A DNA stretch of 64,000 bases from Trachythela sp. YZ-2020 (lineage: Eukaryota > Cnidaria > Anthozoa > Malacalcyonacea > Clavulariidae). Location of the stretch: the NCBI GenBank assembly GCA_016169945.1, contig JADLSH010000355.1, forward strand, positions 1,917,501 to 1,981,500, read 5' to 3'. Position numbers and translations under genes: made by a program. The notes beneath the pieces are model-generated. The model worked only from the letters and a program-made list of their open reading frames with translations, was not told the origin of the DNA and did no database searches. This document shows, in pieces, positions 12,856-24,479 of this stretch (the stretch's first letter is position 1; every line of letters begins with the position of its first letter).

Positions 12856-15290
12856 ATGGAGGATGGATACCCAATGTCACCGCTTACAACCCAAGTGCTC
12901 CAAGATATAGAAGAACTCCTTAACAACCTTGAATCAGACACGCCAGTAGATCCGAAAGAGTTGATTGCAGACTCGCAAGTTCAACCATTCACGCTTGAAA
13001 TGTCTCCTGACGATGAAATTCCAGAGAACGATGAAATTCCACAGAATGATGTTACATCCACCACTCAATCTGTACCCAAGAAGAACTCGAATTCACGAAG
13101 GTCGTTGAAGCGGCTACGGAGGCACAGCAGAAACAAAACAGTCCCCAAAAGTCTCCAAATTGATATTAAACCGGAAGTAGACCTCTCCGACGATCTATTG
13201 CACAAGTGGCAATCTTGCGTGATGGGTTGTTCCTTGAAACTAACGAACATCCTCATGACGCACCATGAGCAGCAGTTATTATCAAAGAGGGACACACCAC
13301 CAGACCTGATGTTGCTTGACCCATCATCACCTCCAACTGTACCCCATTTTCGCCATCAGCCAACTCACCAGGGTTGGCGACAATAAATCCTCCTATTTCT
13401 AAAACACTTCCAGGTAAACGAACCAGCATGAAACAATTTTTGAATGTCAAACAACGGAGACGGATTTCTAAAAAATGCAAAGAGAAAAAATGTTTATTTA
13501 AACAATTGAATGAAAAGGTCGACAACAAATTGGTTGTGAACCTAACAAAAGAACAACTACCCAAGCCCCTCATTTCAGTCTTGAACAAGGGTTTAAAATT
13601 TGTACGAAGCCAAAACCGGTTGCATGGGAAATTGTTTATAATGCATTTCTAAAATTCCGCCGATGCATGTACATCAAATATTATTTCTTTGACATGGAGA
13701 TTAACAACGAGAGCCATGATTTTAGAACTCCCAGTACTTGGGAACCACCACAACCAACAAACGAAAATCTTGTGGCATACATTGCGAACATTTTGGCTAC
13801 CTTAAGAGAAAATTTTCATGAAAAGCAATTCAACATGCATGACAACATGACTGGAAAAGAACGAGATTTTATATCAAACTATGAAAGGAACGAAAAACAC
13901 ATCATAAAGCCTGCGGACAAGGGCGGTGCCGTTGTGATTTGGTCCTCTGAGGACTATAAGACAGAGGCACACACGCAACTTTCCAACCCCCAGAATTACG
14001 AACTGGTTGATTCTCAGCCTAGATTGATGTTGAACAGTTTATCCGGAGAAATTACCAAATATTTGCATGATATTCTATGTTCACATCTGATTGATCATAA
14101 AACATTTTTGTTTCTGTTGCCGGAAACGATCCCACGCGTACCCATATTTTACATGCTGCCCAAAATACACAAGAAAATGTACCCGTAGGCCAATCATTTC
14201 GGGATGTGGATCGCCCACCGACAACCTGTCGCATTTCGTGGACAAATATCTAAATCCGATAACAGAAACAATACCATCCTACATTAAGGATACAAATCAC
14301 TTTCTAAGCATCATTTTGAATTTAACGGACTGCCTCCCAGAGGGCACCATATTAGTCACAATTGATGTGAAATCCTTATACACCAACATACCAATCAGTG
14401 AAGGGATAAATACATGCATGCAAGCCTTGAAATCATTTTACTCAGATGACTGGCCCTTGTTGCCGGTAATTGAACAATTTCTCGATTACACCATGAGACG
14501 TAATTATTTCACATTCGAAGGAAAATTATATTTGCAAAACACGGCACAGCCATGGGCACAAAACGGCACCATCCTTTGCAAACATTTTCATGGCTGAACT
14601 AGAAGAATCTTTTTTCAAAACTTTAAGGCACAACGAAAAGCCTTTGTTTTACCGTCGATTTCTCGATGACGGCTTTATTATCTGGACACATGGTCTAGTT
14701 GCACTTAAACAATTTATGGACAAATTGAATTCGTTTCATAAAACAATCAAATTTGAGTACACCTATTCGGAAAAAGAAGTTAATTTTTTGGACACAACAA
14801 TTTATAAGGATGCGGACGGCAAAATCAAATCAGACCTTTACATCAAACCAACGGATTGCCAACCGCTTTTACACAATAACTCATTCCATCCCAAACAATG
14901 TAAAGCTGGCTTAGTGTACAGTCAAATGTTGAGATATCGTCGCATAATCACGGACGACGACCGATTTGCCTCGAGGGTGCAACACCTGAGGGCAGTTTTG
15001 CTCGCTCGTGGCTATAAAGATGACGATATCCTACAGGCTGTAGACAGAGCAAGCATTTACACCCAATCACACTTACTCGATAACACATCCCAGAGAAACA
15101 GCAGACCATCAGTCCTACCATTTGTGATACCATACCATCCACGACTGCACCAAGTGAACAGAATCCTGCGACAACACTGGGCATATATTGAAAGCGACAG
15201 ATATCTTGCGGGATCTTTCCAACTGCACCAACGGTCGCCTTCCAGAGACACAAGAATCTAAGAGAACATTTTATACGTTCTAAACACACG
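12856..15290 (+). pseudogene. Penelope-like element reverse transcriptase, frameshifted
   Basis: Translation in shifting frames gives a continuous PLE protein. An acidic N-terminal part starts MEDGYPMSPLTTQVLQD. It is followed by VVNLTKEQLPKPLISVLNKG, then KPADKGGAVVIW (the DKG motif typical of PLEs) and VPIFYMLPKIHK. Next come PIISGCGSPTDNLSHFVD, VTIDVKSLYTNIP and FYRRFLDDGFIIW (the catalytic Asp pair), with a C-terminal TVAFQRHKNLREHFIRSKHT. Frame changes are needed near 13370, 13608, 14180, 14562 and 15215. No GIY-YIG endonuclease follows the last motif before the stop near 15290; either it was lost or this lineage lacked it. The copy is dead but retains all core motifs. Confidence 0.85.
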
Positions 15291-17828
15291 TGACACTGAT
15301 ATAATGTTCAGAACTATAAACTCTCACTCAGTAAATGATTGATGAGGATAGCCTATTCATAATTTATATCATATTTTATAACACCAACTAGAAATTGTAG
15401 GATTGCACCGTCATATATGTATATAGTAGGCAGAGATTCTTGCAAGATATCAGGATATTTATAGCATATAAGGTATATAAAATATTAAATTGTGAATCGA
15501 ATCACATGTGTATTGATAATTGACATCGTAGAATTCTGTATAATAAACTCACATTTTGCTGTGGATATTTACGTGTACCAATGAATAAACATTCACAAAT
15601 CCTCCAGCTTCTCTTTATTGTCGACTTTACACGTTTACAACCAGGATTTCGGCAATCTTTCATTCACAATATCCCATTTTATAAGACATTTGCACGCACG
15701 CCATTTTGAAACGAACAACGTTTTCCATAAATGACGTAATCATACACGATCGCGCAATACACTCATATGTCTGCCTGAGAACCAGGAAGTGACGAGATTC
15801 ACCGGAAACATCGTAAGTTTGTTTACATATTTTCTATCAATTTATTAATTTGACACATAGTTTTAGCTCGTATTAATATCGTGAATAGATGCACGCATTT
15901 TTACACGATCTAAGGCAATGATTTTCATGATAATCGCTGCCAAGTAATTACACAGAAAATATTTTGCTGACGACATCCCATTTATTTCTGAGCGTTTTCC
16001 TACATGATATACTATATAAACAATCCTTTTATAAATCTAATAATATCCACATGGCACACAGTCCACATTGGGTACGGCCACAAAACACAATTTCAAAATC
16101 CACCTCCGTTAAACTTAGTTTATCGCGAATCCCGTCAACGCTGACGCCACGCGTACGACACAGCGGCCTCTCGGGTTTCAAACATATAAAATAATATATT
16201 TAGTGATCAGGACATATATCTTCCTCCTTTACTGCAACACTCCAACCTAGCTGTCGTATACAACGGGCGCGTCGTTCCAAGGCTCGCCGGTGAGCTAGAA
16301 ACGCGCCCCCCTGATCGTGCTTGGAGCCTGATGAATCACGATCACACGGGTAGAATGCATGCAGTTATAACTTCTGCAAATGTATGCATTCTAGTTGTCT
16401 TCGTAACTTTTATAACACCCGGGTTTTGCAATTCTCTCAACACACCTTTCTCTCTTCTTTCACCTTCCAAGTAGCTAGACGGGAGTGTCAAGGGCCATGA
16501 TCCACATGCCTAGCCCAGCTCCAAGCGCATTTTACACACAGGATATAGAAATTACACAATGAATTGGAGACTCGGCGGAAACCTAACCCACATCATCAGT
16601 CCACCCCATCCCCTCCCATTGCCACGCCCATTCATGGGCATGCCCCTGTGCACACCACACAAAGCGCTCACGATACAGTACACTGTGCAACACCACCCTA
16701 AGGACAAAGCTTATTAAAATGAGCAATTGTCCAACCCTATGTTCTTCACACAGACACATGTTCACTGCACTGCACCCAAAATATATGCAAAATACTTTTT
16801 GATGGGAAAGGGTTTGTGCCTTTGTTATTGGCTTTCAACATGCATGTGGTCAATGGGGTCATTATTTCGATTCCGTGACTTTCTTGTCGCCGGATCACAT
16901 CGTGCATGCGAAAAATATATGTTGGTTCAGGGTGAGTGTGGTTGTTATCATGCATGGACCTAGCATGTGGCACTGACACAAAGATACAACTTTCCAACAT
17001 TCCCCACTGGTCATTTTTACACAAACGACGGCAAGAGAGAACGAGGTGGTTCCTAACAGATGATTACACTGCATTTGAACATGAAACAATTGCACAAAAC
17101 ACCAACTTTCCTATCAAAATCATTTCCTATTTCTGTCTGGGAAATTTGGAATTTCCTTAAAGTGGAAACACCACAGTAAAATCCGACATGGATCTCCCAC
17201 GCCCTTCAAATGTTTAGAAATTATACTAAGACTAATTCGGGGTCGAAATCACACAACCAAACGTATCCTAGGCGGGAGACTTAGGCATGCAATTCATGAA
17301 AAGGCCTGTCTAGATTTTTGAAAAATGTTCACAAGGTCCTACTCACGTTGATAAACCTAAACTGGTTCCCAGCCGTGACCTCTGCTATTTTCATGATTAA
17401 CCCCTCGGTTCTTTGAGGATTACGGCAGATCGACTATCATGGACTTTACATGATGTCCTAAGTCAGTCACAGCCACCTACGGAGGATGGAACCACGTAAA
17501 AACAATGACATGAAGACGACACAAATTGCCATATTCACGCCATCACAGTCTCTCCCGCTCAAAGACGTTAGATCAAAGCATATCATGTGATACACTACAC
17601 ACGTCATAACATCAACGCTTTCATATATTTGTTACTTCATGTAACACATTATCGTAAATAGCACATTGATCATATTACCAATGAATGTCAACACATGATC
17701 TCAAATGTTTACAAGTCAGATTGCAGGAATGAATTTCATGAAGTTCATACTGCCCTGGAGACGGAACATAGTAACGGTAGGATCCAAAAAACCGATACTC
17801 TATACACATGATATAGAAATTACACAGA
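15291..17828. other. Non-coding right half of the 5.2-kb insertion
   Basis: No gene is recognised. The phrase GATATAGAAATTACACA occurs at about 16542 and again at about 17810 near the right end of the insertion, suggesting an internal duplication or a second nested element. Open frames of 60-90 codons are present but carry no recognisable features. Confidence 0.35.
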
Positions 17829-17846
17829 AAGTATGTAAATTACTTT

Positions 17847-18537
17847 CTTTCATTTCACAGAAATTAACATTGTACAGCTACATCACACAAGGAAACACAT
17901 TTTTTCAATAAGATGTTCCATGCACGACTATAGCCATTTGCATCGCACCGACAACCATAAGAACAAATTATGACTGGCGGAAAATATAGTTTCTTTTTCT
18001 CATAAATATAGAAAATAGTTTCTTAAAAACTTAAAATTGCTTTCAATATACGATATTTGGGCGAATTTCCATATTAAAGTACTTTCCAAAATTACCTCAC
18101 TGAATGAGGAAATAAGTGCTACGTCTTAGGATAAGGGGGATCGTTTAGGGCTAGGCTGACAAGGATTAGGATTGAAATTTGGGTGTATAAAACCAGAATG
18201 ATTCATATTAAGTTTTGGACGCTCTAATATATGTACTTATTCTACGAGCTTTCGACTGTCCAAAACTTCATACTTAACTGGGTTATTAATATGGAAATCG
18301 CCACAGATATTTAGTATTTATAGGTCCTTTGCATCATTGCATGAGTGCTAAAATAAGTCAACACAACGAGTGAGGGATTTTCAAAACAATGAAAAACCAA
18401 TCAGGAACTATATCGTGACTTGTTGGTATTTTTGTCATGCAAAGGACCATTATAAAATATATACATCTTACCTAATTATAGCTATATAAATAAACAATAT
18501 ATAAATAATTTAACCTAGGCATAATCGTTCATCTGTT
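17847..18537. other. 3' flank of IL-17-like gene 2
   Basis: The first part matches the 3' flank of IL-17-like gene 3 (26397-26530), evidence that the two genes arose by a duplication including flanks. No gene is seen. Confidence 0.5.
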
Positions 18538-19174
18538 TCATATATCATAAACGAAAGCAATGGGCAATGATTGTAGTTTCCAGGTCCAAACCATCTCCCC
18601 GGTCTTACAGTCATGACGTTGCACCAATACATTATGATTATACATGATTCGTCTACATTTCGTCATGTTGCAATTATCACACTTCGCTTCAGCGATTGTT
18701 ATTGGCTTTCGGCCCGTTTCACTGTTGGCGCTCCATGTCCAAGGACATTTACTAGTCCCTGGAGTTGCCTGTGTGACCCCAGCGTGCCTTTTAATACCCC
18801 CAGATTTTGGATGGCGATCTTTCACAAACAAGAAGTTATCTCTGTAATAGGTGATGTTTCCACGTTTAGGCTGAGAACTTCCTGTCTTGCAAGGCTTGCC
18901 TTCAACGCAAATGGAAGCAACAAGAAAAAATATACAAGCCTAGAAAAAGCAAAACTTAATTTAGAATTTGATGTGCAAACTGTAATATATTATAAACGAA
19001 AAAGTATTTTATAATATAGACATAGTGATTTGAACACCAAATGTTTCAACGATTTCGACCGCAAAAGTAGATATTATAATTTAATAGAACTAAATATACA
19101 CATATATATATATAATATAATTAGAAGCTAATATATTAAATTACCATCAATAAATTACGTAATAACCATTCCAT
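18538..19174 (-). CDS. IL-17-like secreted cytokine, gene 2 (two exons, 143 aa)
   Basis: Exon 1 is 19145-19174 (MEWLLRNLLM) and exon 2 is 18538-18939 (134 codons with stop), joined in phase 0 at GT/AG borders. The signal-peptide core is ACIFFLVASICVEG. The mature chain carries KPCKTGSSQPKRGNITYYRD, a variable linker, then CPWTWSAN, RKPITIAEAKC, VLVQRHDC and the ending LPIAFVYDI. From CPW to the end it differs from gene 1 at 5 of 69 residues, while the linker differs in length. A second candidate first exon of the gene 3 type (MCDIVKYL, 20276-20299) with its own TATA box lies about 1.1 kb upstream and splices in the same phase, giving an alternative signal peptide. Likely role: secreted immune signal, inferred from the fold motif only. 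Confidence 0.78.
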
Positions 19175-19275
19175 AATTGTCAATTGAATTTCCCGAATTC
19201 TATTACTACTATAATATATCCCCTTCAAAGTGAACGATCAAATTAATAGGTGCTCAGTCGTTGGCTCGTTGCATG

Positions 19276-19284
19276 CTTATATAT
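19276..19284 (-). promoter_or_regulatory. TATA box of IL-17-like gene 2, proximal promoter
   Basis: The minus strand reads TATATAAGCATGCAACGA, about 100 bp before the ATG at 19174. The CGCGAG..GCAACGA frame around it is shared with gene 1. Confidence 0.55.
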
Positions 19285-20275
19285 CTCGCGAGTCAGTCTG
19301 ATTTATAAATAACTGAAATTACGATATACGAGGATATACGTAGGATTTTAAGAGGCTGTGAAAAAGATTCTTTCTTCGGACTTCCTGGCAACCCTTATAC
19401 TGGCGAAACATACACTATTGTAGACTGTGCATTTGGTACGACAATAGTTTGCGGGTTACTAAACAATATTCAAAATAAACCCCATCGAAATAGTCATTCC
19501 ATAAAACCAGTAAACATTGATTTAGTGTTAGAATGCTGAAACAGTTGCGGGGTATTTTGTGGCATGGTGAAAGCATCAAACTGGCGACATTTATTCACCA
19601 AGTTCAACCCGCGGCAATTGCCAATAGGAAAAATTTGTTTTGCAACGCCACTTGACTTTGGCTATAAATTCACTTCACTTACGTCACAAACAAGCACGCT
19701 AATCTGTTGCTTTGTAATCCTCATTAATTTAATAATTTGTGTTAGTACATGATCATGCTTGCCAGCACTAACCATGCATGCAGTACCGTGTCTGTATTAC
19801 TTGAGTCATGCATCTCAGTGTTGGGTATGGCATACCGAAATTACAAAGTTTTCGAAACTTTTTCCCAATTGTGGAGTAAAAATGTATTGAGGTAGTATTC
19901 GACAATAAGCTGCCGTAGTTTGTGTCTGAACTACCTTGAAAAATATATCTCAAACATGGTGGTTCAGTGTAGGTAGTATTCGACAATAAGCTATACCGAG
20001 CTGCCTGAAAATAAAAGAGATCTCAAACGTGGTGGTCCATGCAGTGTAGGTAGTATTCTACGATGAGCCTATATTCTGGAAACGTGGCGAGCAGGCGAGC
20101 TGCCAAGAAAAGCCGACCGCAATGCATGTAGGGACCCGACCACAATGCAGTGCGCTTGGAAAAATAAAAAATTTCACCACCAATTTATACAAAGATTAGG
20201 ATTGCTGCCTTGCTCGCTGCGGCAGCAATTATATGAAACACATTTAAAGCGTTTAAAAACTTTTTAAAAACTTAC

Positions 20276-20299
20276 CAAATATTTTACAATATCACACAT
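20276..20299 (-). CDS. Candidate alternative first exon of IL-17-like gene 2
   Basis: Minus strand ATG TGT GAT ATT GTA AAA TAT TTG (MCDIVKYL) is followed directly by GTAAGT. It matches the first exon of IL-17-like gene 3 (MCDIAKYL, 27182-27205), and the homology continues through the 5' flank. Splicing to the acceptor at 18939 keeps phase 0 and yields a good signal peptide. It could instead be the orphaned first exon of a fourth, lost gene copy; RNA evidence would decide. Confidence 0.55.
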
Positions 20300-20459
20300 T
20301 ATCGATTCTTTGATGTAACAACTTGATCTATAAAAACTCCAAACTTTTTTCAATTGCAGAACAATCTTGTTCTTATATTCACTTTTTAAAATGAGCGATC
20401 TTTCTTCACTGTTCGTTGTATTGCTACAACTCGTATGCTCATGCCCATCCTGAGATGGG

Positions 20460-20467
20460 CTTTTATA
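20460..20467 (-). promoter_or_regulatory. TATA box of the distal IL-17-like first exon
   Basis: The minus strand reads GTATAAAAGC, 160 bp before the ATG at 20299. The corresponding position of gene 3 has CTATAAAAGC (27387-27394), with GATCG upstream of both boxes. Confidence 0.5.
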
Positions 20468-20900
20468 CAAAAACCGATCGAAATCAAATTGGGCAGTGTC
20501 CGTCGGAAATAGCTACGTCAAAACAAAAAAAAGGATGCATTTTGCACAAAATTTCTTTATCAGGTTTACAGCAAGCTTTTGTAGAGCTACTCCAAAATCT
20601 CTCGCAAAAAATTGCCAAGAAGTTGCAATTCTTAAGTTATATTCTGTAGTTAACTTAGTTGTTTAAAAGCGTTGCAATTCAGTGGTAAAGTTTAAAACTG
20701 TTTCAAATTATATGGGTTTGTCTGAAATTCGATGCCACCCACATGTGGCTATGTATGATACGCCCACTTAGCAGTCAGAAAATGAGTGGGTGTACAGATT
20801 ATTGCGTGAAAATAGATATAGCAATATATCATATTAATATCCTATTAAGTAATGTCTTTCATGATTGTTTAAGTTCCTTTAATACGAATGAAAGCTTTGT

Positions 20901-20967
20901 TTCAGTAAGCACTATATCGCGAGCACATGGTTGTGAACCGGTAGTTATATCAGAGTGAGAAAATAAT
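20901..20967. repeat. Dispersed 65-bp repeat (AGCAGATGGTGG-type), copy 1
   Basis: A block with the core TAAGCACTAT..GTGAACC..CAGTTATCAGAGTGAGAAAATA recurs at 22004-22050, 27842-27910 and 34992-35056. Copies 1 and 3 lie at matching places upstream of the MCDI-type IL-17-like first exons and were carried by that duplication. The other two are independent. The class is unknown. Confidence 0.6.
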
Positions 20968-22189
20968 GTTTTTTTCTATTTCTAATTTTATGTATAGTAT
21001 AGTCTTGTATTTGGAGGTAAATATATGAAAAAATATGTATTTTATAATTTGATACAATGTACCAATTACATTTGTAATTCAATGACAATGTCATTATATA
21101 AAATACTAATTATTAAATATAAATTGAATTATTATGCTAATAAAATTAAATATAATGCTAATTATTAAATATAAATTGAAATATCTCAAGCTAACTTTGC
21201 AATATGTTTATAATGTATTTGCAATATATATTTTATAATGTTTGTGATATGATCAGTCCTTAAAATTACAGTCCTTATAATATAAACAATTTAAATAAAG
21301 TAACTGTTTTAATGTTTTATCAAGTATATAGGTTTGTTGTAAAGCTTTGAAAAAGTGCAGTGGTATATATATGTTTTGATGCTGTTTAATTTTCAGTTGA
21401 AAATCTATAAAATCTATAATCTATAAAAGTATAAATAAAACCTTCCGTCATTTGATCCAGTGTTGTAGATCTAAACCACCCACATGCATATTTCACAAGC
21501 CGACAAACTTGTCGTGTTTCAGATGTTAGAAAGTGCCTCTTTTATAAACCACACTACAAACTAGTAATCTTGATTATCATATATTTTTGTAACTCTATAT
21601 TTTTGTAATAAATAATAAAATAACAATATAGTAATAATAGTTACATATTGATAATAATGACATACTGACAATATTATCGGACAATAGCACAATCTATAAT
21701 GATTTGATTTATGATTTATTAAGGTTCAGCACATACATATATAAATATAATATACATTTAAAAGGTGCTCGGGTTATCGCAACAGCTAGGTTTTACCCCT
21801 GCGCATGAAATTACTGTGATTCCGTTAATCTAAGAAGTTTATAAGTTACTACAGTAAGTAATATTATATTATACAAACATTTAAAAACAGCAGTTAATCA
21901 TAACAACAATAATGAGGTATGATATATGACAACCATTAATAAACTTGACATGCATGATACAATGTTTGGTTTTTACTGCCATCATTCATGGGCATTTTCG
22001 CCTTGCAGCAGATGGTGGTCAACCAGCAGTTATCAGAGTAAGAAAATAATGACAATTGTTTTCATCATATATGCATGGTAGTCTTGTAATTGGTGGTGTA
22101 AATAAAAATAATTGAGAGATGTTAGTATGGTTTCATGTTGTTGTTGCCTTCTCTGAGGTATAAACTCGCTGCATGCGAATTAGGGCGTT
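20968..22189. other. AT-rich non-coding stretch
   Basis: The stretch is very AT-rich, with short direct repeats such as TTATTAAATATAAATTGAA near 21113 and 21165. Apart from the short dispersed repeat at 22004-22050, no gene or RNA is seen. Confidence 0.4.
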
Positions 22190-22405
22190 ATTTGGCAAGC
22201 TAAACTATAAGCGAGTTTATATAGGTGAGTTAGAGAAATCATGCTTAGCGAATGCTGCGTGATGTACGTGTTAAGGCGAGTTTAAGCGAATTAAGGCGAG
22301 TTCAGTCGAGTTCAGTCCAGTTTAAGCGAGTTTAGGGAAATCATGCTAACGCAATTGCTGCGAGTTAAGGCCAGTTTAAGCGAGTTACGGCGAGTTTAGA
22401 CCAGA
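22190..22405. repeat. Degenerate minisatellite, GCGAGTTTAAG-like
   Basis: About fifteen loose copies of GCGAGTTTAAGC or GCGAGTTCAGTC follow one another, interrupted twice by a related longer unit containing GGGAAATCATGCT or AGAGAAATCATGCT. It is a tandem array with two levels of period. Confidence 0.7.
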
Positions 22406-24139
22406 GTAAGCCTATCTGTTGCCCTGTATATAAATGCTTACTGAAACTTGCCAAAATGATGTGAATATTTATTATTGTCTTATTGGTGATAAAACTGACT
22501 ATTTTACTTCGCAAAACATGATTACATGAATTCAATTCGTAAATAGAAAAGGAACTGAAGGTTTAAAAGATTTTCCTGCACTATATTCGTAGCTTTTAAA
22601 ACTGATACAGTAATAATTAAGGCGTTATATAATCTAAACTACGTACAACTCGCAACGGGATATGCCCAAACTACGCACATGAGACAGACATCATGTTCGT
22701 CACGGGATATGCCTGCACAAGCCCGAATTTTCCTGGTAATATATTGCCTTATTATAGAGAAGGATTTCCGTTGCCGTTGGATGCAAATGAGACTTTCTGA
22801 AGAGCAATTCATTAAACAATTCTTTCTTATATTGAAACTTATAGGTTATATGAATGCCAAAGACAAAGTAGAATTTTGTTACAAAATTTTAAAACGATAA
22901 GTATATATATATATATATAGTACACCATACTCCTATACTCCTATATACACTATATATATATATAGCCTATATAAAATGCTTCTTTCAGCTTGTGGAAAAT
23001 GCACCAACTGGCTGGATATTCCTTTCTTTTTTGACAAAGTAAGGCTTAAAATAATCACTTATACGTACATTCTTATGTTACGGAGTACAATGTTTGAACG
23101 TATTTCAGGTAACCGTTTTGTATCATAAGATTTCGATAAATCGTTAATATACCTTGTAAATTTCAGTTCAATTGGCATTACAGTCAGTATAGGCCATTAA
23201 ATTCAATAATCCTTTGTAATTTCCAATTTAATATTGTCTACAAGAAGACTAGGTGTTCTTTGAAAATCGTATCAGGTATATATATTCTTAAAATTTTGCC
23301 GCTAATTTCAGCCTCAATATAGACGAAATTCTTATAAAATGAAAAGAGCTATAGTGTATTCCAATTAAGCTGCAAAGCCCAAAGCGTTCGATCCGCGCGA
23401 TCTTTTTGAGGGCACTAAAATCCGCAAATGATTAAAATACTTCTCAATTCTGTTATGGCAACAAATATATGAATGTCAAAGACAAACATAAAGTGGGATA
23501 TCATTACAAAACTTTAAAGACTCCGGTCTCCGGGCTTCAATATGAATCGAAACTAGTTTCCACAATCCAAACTCTGACAGATATTATGTTTACCCCATGG
23601 TATGCCAGCATAAAAGAACTTGTGATAAGTATAAGTATAAGGAACGCCTTGCCTAGATTCCGGAAATATCATGCACTGATGTATGCACGTCATATATAGC
23701 TATCATGCATGCTAAAATGTTCAAAGACTCTAGACCTAGTATTTTCTATTCTAAATGACCTTACTATATCAATGACACAATTATTATGAATTGTTTATTT
23801 CATTTACGGCTGACAACAAATATACAAGATATATAAAGCCTATATATATATGTATTATATGCATATATATATATATACAACATAAATATATAATATGATA
23901 TAATTGCGGCACGAGAATCGCGCGTGCATGATCACACGGTTGGCTGACAATGGATAACTAATTGACGATATATTGATGTTATCAATGACAATGAGTAACG
24001 ACAAAAACAGTAACACTTCAAACTTAACTGAAATTTAAATATACATGATAAACGATAAAAAACGATATTCAACATGTGAACAAAATTGGGTCTCAAAAAA
24101 CTGAGAATATACAATGTTCAGATTTGACCTATACGCGTG
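22406..24139. other. Non-coding stretch with a duplicated short segment
   Basis: Two similar open stretches, around 22850-22905 (MNAKDKVEFCYKILKR) and 23469-23520 (MNVKDKHKVGYHYKTLK), point to a duplicated segment of unknown identity. TA dinucleotide runs occur near 22900, 22955 and 23840-23880. No gene can be supported. Confidence 0.35.
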
Positions 24140-24455
24140 CAGTGACCTTAACGTCATTTTCTGTACATTATTAATTCTCATTATTGCATCTGCCCCACCT
24201 GCATATAATATAGTTACATCCTCAAATTTTAGACATGGGAAGTTCAAGAAACCAAACCCTGTTCCTTGTTTGGGAATTGGGCGCGTGACCTAAAGTAATT
24301 TTCTGTACATTATTCCAGTCATTATTGCATTCACACCTGCATATATAATATAGTTACAGCCTCAAATTTTAGACATGGGAAGTTCAAGAAAGGTTCGAAA
24401 CGAAGCAACGTTACCAAACCCTGTTCCTTGTTTGCGAATTGGGCGCGAAAATACC
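24140..24455. repeat. Tandem duplication of about 155 bp
   Basis: The block running from TTTTCTGTACATTATT through CTCAAATTTTAGACATGGGA to CCCTGTTCCTTGTTTG..GAATTGGGCGCG occurs twice in direct succession. The second copy has an extra 20 bp (GGTTCGAAACGAAGCAACG). It marks a local tandem duplication upstream of the MITE at 24966. Confidence 0.8.
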
Positions 24456-24479
24456 AATATCGTGCTTTTGTGCATCCCA

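Larger units (their letters stand above)
12643..17846. mobile_element. 5.2-kb insertion with 18-bp flanking direct repeats, containing a Penelope-like element
   Basis: The 18-bp sequence AAGTATGTAAATTACTTT occurs at 12643-12660 and again at 17829-17846. In the flank of IL-17-like gene 3 (about 26387-26425) the sequence before the left repeat runs on through one copy of this motif into the sequence after the right repeat (CTTT..TTCACAGAAATT). That stretch therefore acts as an unoccupied homologous site. Bases 12661-17828 are thus best explained as one insertion or a nest of them. The left half codes for a Penelope-like reverse transcriptase. The right half (15.3-17.8 kb) is non-coding and of unknown origin. 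Confidence 0.7.
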
